27,444 nt of DNA, taken from the NCBI GenBank assembly GCA_041687755.1, contig JBDNJM010000179.1, forward strand, positions 1-27,444, given 5' to 3'. Both the position numbers and the translations under genes were made by a program. This document shows positions 23,014-27,444 of the stretch, one piece after another. Position 1 is the stretch's first letter; each line of letters begins with the position of its first letter. Origin of the DNA: JBDNJM01 sp041687755 (GTDB lineage: Bacteria > Planctomycetota > UBA1135 > GCA-002686595). A model generated the notes under the pieces. That model was not told the origin of the DNA, made no database searches, and worked only from the letters and a program-made list of their open reading frames with translations.

Positions 23014-26000
23014 ATGATCCTCCCCGACGACCCGCCCCCGACGCGACCGGGCTCGGCTTCCGAGGGTCCGGCCGCACCGATGCCGGTGGGGTTCCTCAGC
23101 CTGCGCACGTCGGGCCCAGATCCCGCCAGCCACGCGTTCCTGTCCGCCGAACGGCTTGCGCCGGACGCGAGCGGACGCTTCGTGGTCGCGGGAGCCGAGC
23201 CCGGCAGCGACCCCGCCGAGGCCCTGCGCGAGCTCATCGAGGCCTCGAAGGTCAGTCTGCTGATTGTGCCCGAGCACGACATCTTCGAGGCCTGGACCAG
23301 AGCCCTGCAGGTGGACGCGCCGCCGGCTTTCGGGCTTGAGCAGCTCAGCGCGTTTCTGCGCCCCGGCGACCGCGGACGAACCGCCGAACTCTGCCGCCGG
23401 CTGTGTGCCGTCGAACGCATCGAAGAACTCGATGCGACAGGCCTGCATCGCGTGACGCGCGCGCTGATCTGTGACCTGCACGGCCACGGAGACGCGGCGT
23501 TCGCAGTGCTCGGGCGGGCGTGGACGAACGCGCAAGAACGCCTGCAAACCGAGGACCCCGAGGCCTCCCTGCGGCTCGCCCTCCTCGCCCAGCTGATCGA
23601 CCGGCCCAGCGGCTGGGCCCAGGCCGGCGAGGCTCTGTTCACCGAATCCTCGGACCTTCGCGACGGACGCTTCGGCGAGGCGGTCGCGTCGCTCGGTGAC
23701 GTCGAGTTGGGCCTCGACGAGATTCGTCCGCGCTGGGGCATCGACCATTTCGAGGCCGCCTCGCGCGTGCCGCCCACCCGCGACGGAACGCTGCCGCTGC
23801 AGGCCGCCGATCGCGAGCTGGTGCGCGAGATGCTCAGCGTGCACCTGCCGGAACTCGGCGATCGTCCGCACTCCGCCGGCGCCCCGCTGCACGAACGCCC
23901 CAGCCAGGTGGCCGTCGCCTGCGAGGTCGCCAAGAACCTCGGCAGCGGCGAACTGCTGCTGATGCACGCGCCGACCGGCACCGGCAAGACCCTCGCCTAC
24001 CTCGTGCCGGCGCTGCTGTTTGCCCTGCGCAACGACCTGCGCGTGGGCGTCGCCACCTACACCCGCGCCCTGCAAACCCAAGGGTACGAGCGCGACGTTC
24101 CGATCGCCCTCGACCTGCTGCGGCGCGCCGGCATCGAGGACCTCCCGCGCGTCGCCCTGCTCAAGGGCCGCCAGAATTACCTCTGCTGGCGCGCGCTCAC
24201 GGCCGGCGTGCCGCAGCCCGACGACACAGGCGCCCGCTGGCTCGCCTGGGCCGGTCTGCTGGCCTTCGCGCTCTCCTCGCCCGACGGGGACCTCGACCAA
24301 CTCCCGCGCGAGCGCGCCTTCGCCGTCCTGCGGGCGCCGGCGGCCGGTCTCGAGCTCGAGCGCCTCGTGCGCACGGTCGCCGCCCGCTCGGGCTGCTGCA
24401 GCAAGGGCCGCTCCCGCGGCTCCTGCGCGGCCGAGACCGCGCGCCGTCGCGCCGAATGCAGCCATCTGGTGATCACGAACCATGCGTTCGTACTCGCCCG
24501 ACGGGACTTCTTCAAGCACGTCGTCTTCGACGAGTGCGAACACCTGCACGACCAGGCCCACTCGGCCTTCAGCAGCACGGTCGAGCTCCGCGTGGCGATG
24601 GACCTGATCGAGGGGCTGCACCCCCTCTCAGCGGGCAAGTCTAAGCGCACGCGCCGCGGTCGCCGCCCGCTCGAACGCGTCGGCCGCGCCGCCGTTCCCG
24701 GCACGCGCGCCGAAGAACTCGTGCGCATCGCCAAAGGGCACCAACGCAACGCCCTCAAGGCCTTCACCGCCCTCGAACGCGCCCTGCGTGAGTTCGAGCG
24801 CTGGCGCCGAACCCAGGCCCGCGGCCGACAGGAGAAGGACGCCCACTCGCTGATGCGCGAGTTCGTCGAGGGCCGGCCCGACGACGCGCTGCCCGGCGGC
24901 GCCGAGCGTGATCCCAGCGCGCTGATCGCCGCTCAACTCGACGCTCTGCGCGCCACCGGCGGCGCCGAAGTCGCCCTGGCCGCAATTGCCGAAGAGCTCG
25001 ACTCGGTCCCGCTCAACTCCCGCGACCGGGTGCGCGCTCTGCTCGAGCGCCAGCGCGTCGAGCTGTCCGAACTGAACGAGGCGCTCGGGGCCTGGCTCCC
25101 GATGCACGACGGGGCCCCTAAGTTCGCGTCCGAAGTCTTCTACGACGCGGAAGAGCACCCCCGCCGCGGCTGGACGCTGGCCGCGCGAGTACTGCTGCCC
25201 AACGAGGTTCTGGGCCGCCACTACTACCCCGACCTCGCCAGCGGCGTGCTCATCTCGGCAACCACGCACCTCGCCGGCGGCTTCGACGCCGCCGCGCGCT
25301 ACCTCGGCCTGGACCGCGCCGTGGAGCCCGCCGAGGACGAGAACCGCGTCGGCTGCACGCTGGTGACGATGCAGAGTCCGGAGGCCTTCGACTACAGTCG
25401 CGTGCTGGTCGCGATCCCCAACGACGGGCCCGACTACCGCGCCGGTAAGCAGGCCTGGCTCGAGTACACCGCCACGTTCATCCAGCGCACCGCCCTGATG
25501 ACCGGCGGCCGCCTCGTCGCCCTATTCACGAACGCCAACGACTGCGCTGAGGTCGGCCGGCGCCTCGCGGCCACCCTTGAGCCGCGCGGCATCCAGACCC
25601 TCTACCAGGGCCTGCCCGGCCTCTCTTCCGAACGCCTCGCCGACCGCTTCCGCGCCCGCCGCGCCTCGGTCCTGCTCGGCCTCGACACCTTCTGGTTCGG
25701 CGCCGACTTCCCCGGCGAAGCCCTCGAGTACCTCGTGATCGCGAAGCTCCCCTACGGCGCCCCCGATCGCTACCACCACGCCCAGTGCGCCGCAATCGGC
25801 TCGAGCGAACAGCGCCGCCGCATCTACATGCCCCGCGCCCTCGCGCGCTTCCGCCAGGGCTTCGGGCGCCTGATGCGTTCCGCCAGCGATCGCGGTGCCG
25901 TGTTCGTGCTCGACGCGCGCGCCCTCGAACCGCGCCACAAGCGCTTCCTCGGCGAGCTGCCGATCGAGACCCCCGAGACCGCAGGCGCGCGCATGCTGCG

Positions 26001-26217
26001 CGCGCCGACCGAGGACTGCATCCGCTCCGCTCTTGCGCACATGGACCGCCCCATGGACTACGCGCCGCCCGGCACGCCGGCAAGCGACGCTCCGGTGCTC
26101 GACGACGAGACCAGCCCCTGGGCGCACGAAGGCAGCTCCGTCGTGAACGAACCCGATCCCTGGATACCGCCCCAGTCTCAAAAGACGGAGACCTGGGAGG
26201 GCGACACGCCGTTTTGA
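23014..26217 (+). CDS. dinG: DinG-type superfamily 2 helicase with degenerate exonuclease-like N-terminus
   Basis: The 1067-residue protein has Walker A HAPTGTGKTLAYLVPAL (Lys325), a DEAH-like box written DECEH (506-510) in HVVFDECEHLHDQ, a C-terminal helicase half with FTNANDCAEVGRRL and SVLLGLDTFWFGADFPGEAL, and motif VI RFRQGFGRLMRS (Gln948, Arg952, Arg955). Cysteines 391 (GRQNYLC), 461/462, 471 and 482 before LVITNHAF fit the iron-sulphur cluster of XPD/DinG helicases. Residues ~24-85 (PVGFLSLRTSGPDPASHAFL) align by eye with a DnaQ-like exonuclease start, but the DxE metal ligands are Ser29 and Arg31, so that domain is probably inactive. It should unwind 5'-tailed DNA, R-loops or repair intermediates. 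It is followed by a non-coding 247-base gap before prmA. Confidence 0.88.
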   Translation: MILPDDPPPTRPGSASEGPAAPMPVGFLSLRTSGPDPASHAFLSAERLAPDASGRFVVAGAEPGSDPAEALRELIEASKVSLLIVPEHDIFEAWTRALQVDAPPAFGLEQLSAFLRPGDRGRTAELCRRLCAVERIEELDATGLHRVTRALICDLHGHGDAAFAVLGRAWTNAQERLQTEDPEASLRLALLAQLIDRPSGWAQAGEALFTESSDLRDGRFGEAVASLGDVELGLDEIRPRWGIDHFEAASRVPPTRDGTLPLQAADRELVREMLSVHLPELGDRPHSAGAPLHERPSQVAVACEVAKNLGSGELLLMHAPTGTGKTLAYLVPALLFALRNDLRVGVATYTRALQTQGYERDVPIALDLLRRAGIEDLPRVALLKGRQNYLCWRALTAGVPQPDDTGARWLAWAGLLAFALSSPDGDLDQLPRERAFAVLRAPAAGLELERLVRTVAARSGCCSKGRSRGSCAAETARRRAECSHLVITNHAFVLARRDFFKHVVFDECEHLHDQAHSAFSSTVELRVAMDLIEGLHPLSAGKSKRTRRGRRPLERVGRAAVPGTRAEELVRIAKGHQRNALKAFTALERALREFERWRRTQARGRQEKDAHSLMREFVEGRPDDALPGGAERDPSALIAAQLDALRATGGAEVALAAIAEELDSVPLNSRDRVRALLERQRVELSELNEALGAWLPMHDGAPKFASEVFYDAEEHPRRGWTLAARVLLPNEVLGRHYYPDLASGVLISATTHLAGGFDAAARYLGLDRAVEPAEDENRVGCTLVTMQSPEAFDYSRVLVAIPNDGPDYRAGKQAWLEYTATFIQRTALMTGGRLVALFTNANDCAEVGRRLAATLEPRGIQTLYQGLPGLSSERLADRFRARRASVLLGLDTFWFGADFPGEALEYLVIAKLPYGAPDRYHHAQCAAIGSSEQRRRIYMPRALARFRQGFGRLMRSASDRGAVFVLDARALEPRHKRFLGELPIETPETAGARMLRAPTEDCIRSALAHMDRPMDYAPPGTPASDAPVLDDETSPWAHEGSSVVNEPDPWIPPQSQKTETWEGDTPF

Positions 26218-26464
26218 ACGCCTCAACGGCACGCGGATAGCCGGTCCACCCCTGCCCCGCTCCGAACAGGGAGCACGGACGGACCCGCGCGAATCCCGAA
26301 CCGAGCGACGATTCGCACCCCGGAGGAAGGGCAGCGAGCAGCAAGCCGGACGGGGCCCTGGAAGCGGCGGAGCAAAGCGCTCAGCGGGGCCTCGGGAGCG
26401 GTCTCATCGACGTCTATGCGACAGTCCTGCAGACTTTAGCGCCCGGCCCGCTAACCTGCGCCGC

Positions 26465-27364
26465 ATGCAGAGCTGGATCGAGATTCGTGTGTTGGCGCCC
26501 GCACCGTGGGCGGAGCTCGTCGGCGAGGTCCTGGGCCGCCGGTCCGCGGGGGCCGTCGCGTTCGGACGTCCCAATCGCGGCGTCGAGGCCGCTCCGGAGG
26601 GCATCGAGTGGGTGCGCGCCTTCGTCGACTCCGACGAGGATGGCCCAGCCCTGCGCGCCGAACTGGAAGCCGAGCTGGCAGGCATGGCCGCGCTGCTGGA
26701 CGCGCCCGAGCTCCAGGGGCTCGAGCCCACTTACCGAGACGTTCCGAACGAGGACTGGGAGACCTCCTGGCGCAAGAGCTGGAAGCCTTTCCGAGTGGGG
26801 CACATGGCCGTGATCACCTACGACTGGGAGGGCGAGCTGCGGCCCACCGACGTGCCACTGCGGCTCGAGCCGGCCGGGTCCTTCGGCACGGGCCGCCACC
26901 CGACGACCCGCGCCTGCCTCGCGTTCCTGCAGGAGCTCGACCTCGACGGTTGCCGCGTGCTCGACGCTGGAACAGGCACCGGGATTCTCTCGGTGGCCGC
27001 CGCGCTCCTCGGCGCCAAGGCCTGCCGCGGGTTCGACATCGACACGCGCTCGGCGAAGACGGCGAGCGACCTGGCCGCGCGCAACGGCGTGGCCGAGCGC
27101 TGCACGTTCCACACCGGGGACCTGGCGGTGGTGCCGAACGACGAACCGGTCGATGTCCTGCTCGCCAACATCTACGCGGACGTCATTCAGGAGCACGCCG
27201 TGAACCTGGCGGCGAGGCTGCGCCCGGGCGGGTGCTTCGCGTTCTCGGGGTGCCCGGAGGTCAAGCGTGAGCCGACGGAGCGGGCGATCCGCGACGCGGG
27301 GCTCACGATTGAGCGCACCGTGCAGCGCGGGCGCTGGGTGACGACGCTGGGCAGTGCCAGCTGA
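26465..27364 (+). CDS. prmA: Ribosomal protein L11 methyltransferase
   Basis: The 299-residue product has typical PrmA length and layout. The N-terminal L11-recognition domain starts SWIEIRVLAPAPWAELV and leads to WRKSWKPFRVGH. The catalytic domain shows RLEPAGSFGTGRHPTTRACL (about 132-151), SAM motif I RVLDAGTGTGILSVAAALLG (Asp167, Gly169, Gly171, Gly173), FDIDTRS as the acidic ribose-binding loop, and LLANIYADVIQEH as the NPPY-like active-site region (N-I-Y). It trimethylates ribosomal protein L11 in the cytosol. ATG 26465 follows TAACCTGCGCCGC with no strong ribosome-binding site. The gene sits 247 bases after the helicase gene and ends just before two hairpins. Confidence 0.95.
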   Translation: MQSWIEIRVLAPAPWAELVGEVLGRRSAGAVAFGRPNRGVEAAPEGIEWVRAFVDSDEDGPALRAELEAELAGMAALLDAPELQGLEPTYRDVPNEDWETSWRKSWKPFRVGHMAVITYDWEGELRPTDVPLRLEPAGSFGTGRHPTTRACLAFLQELDLDGCRVLDAGTGTGILSVAAALLGAKACRGFDIDTRSAKTASDLAARNGVAERCTFHTGDLAVVPNDEPVDVLLANIYADVIQEHAVNLAARLRPGGCFAFSGCPEVKREPTERAIRDAGLTIERTVQRGRWVTTLGSAS

Positions 27365-27389
27365 TCGTCTGGGCGGGGGGAAGGATACG

Positions 27390-27405
27390 GTGCCAGGCAC
27401 GTTTT
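27390..27405 (+). terminator. GTGCCAGGCAC hairpin with T-tract after prmA
   Basis: GTGC-CAG-GCAC followed by GTTTTC, 25 bases after the prmA stop. The stem is short, but the T-tract is placed as in an intrinsic terminator. GGTGCCAGGCAC-TTTT-type palindromes recur in many bacterial genomes, so this may also be a dispersed repeat unit; one copy cannot decide. Confidence 0.5.
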
Positions 27406-27419
27406 CACCGGCTTGGGAG

Positions 27420-27444
27420 TCATCAGCCGCAAGGCGGCTGATGA
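27420..27444. repeat. Perfect hairpin at window end
   Basis: TCATCAGCCGC and GCGGCTGATGA form a perfect 11-bp stem around AAG, ending on the last base of the window. The inverted repeat may continue past the edge. It could be the real prmA terminator or part of a dispersed palindromic repeat together with the preceding GTGCCAGGCAC hairpin. Confidence 0.7.

Noticed and set aside
22547..24621. Minus-strand frames upstream of and antisense to the helicase gene
   Set aside because: Composition is typical of antisense shadows, and they overlap the region encoding Walker A and the Fe-S domain of the helicase.

Overview
The window is about 27.4 kb of very GC-rich bacterial DNA (near 70% G+C by eye), densely coded on both strands. 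Of the genes with a clear end, most stop with TGA, four with TAG and one with TAA. The best lineage hint is the secreted M14 carboxypeptidase: its last ~110 residues look like the beta-rich C-terminal domain common in secreted proteins of deep-branching Planctomycetota. Other genes (type II methionine aminopeptidase, an NRAMP-related transporter without the canonical motifs, a lysine-tailed topoisomerase I) fit that reading, so a planctomycete is my inference. No rRNA, tRNA, CRISPR array, transposase or phage gene was recognised. The window opens with 43 consecutive G, most likely a contig-end artefact.

Layout. 494-2925 (-): a sugar-activation operon with a GHMP kinase resembling plant glucuronokinase, an overlapping NDP-sugar nucleotidyltransferase, a lipoprotein interrupted by an in-frame TAA, and a small coupled ORF. 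2998-5624 (+): a divergent NRAMP-like membrane protein and a Gfo/Idh/MocA oxidoreductase. 5771-8606 (-): a GT4 glycosyltransferase with a beta-rich insertion, and a type II methionine aminopeptidase. 8683-13529 (+): a small lipoprotein, a Hanks-type kinase with an altered DFG motif, a frameshifted DUF2779/RecB-like nuclease, a DUF4442 thioesterase-like protein and a nitronate monooxygenase-like flavoprotein. 14019-16511 (+): the secreted carboxypeptidase, separated by a perfect 19-bp-stem terminator from a convergent outer-membrane lipoprotein/barrel gene (16639-17292, -) that carries tandem in-frame TAA TAG stops. 18091-22418 (-): leucine dehydrogenase-like enzyme and topA. 23014-27364 (+): a DinG-type helicase and prmA.

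How it fits together. The first two operons look like sugar phosphorylation/activation plus a sugar or cyclitol oxidoreductase; the remainder is mostly housekeeping (protein maturation, DNA topology and repair, ribosomal protein methylation) with envelope and secreted proteins. I see no obvious multi-gene defence or mobile system. The most unusual signals are three disrupted genes (two by clean in-frame stops, one by single-base frameshifts, two of them in C homopolymers), a three-copy intergenic RNA-like element at the 3' ends of minus-strand genes, and the glucuronokinase-like/nucleotidyltransferase pair.
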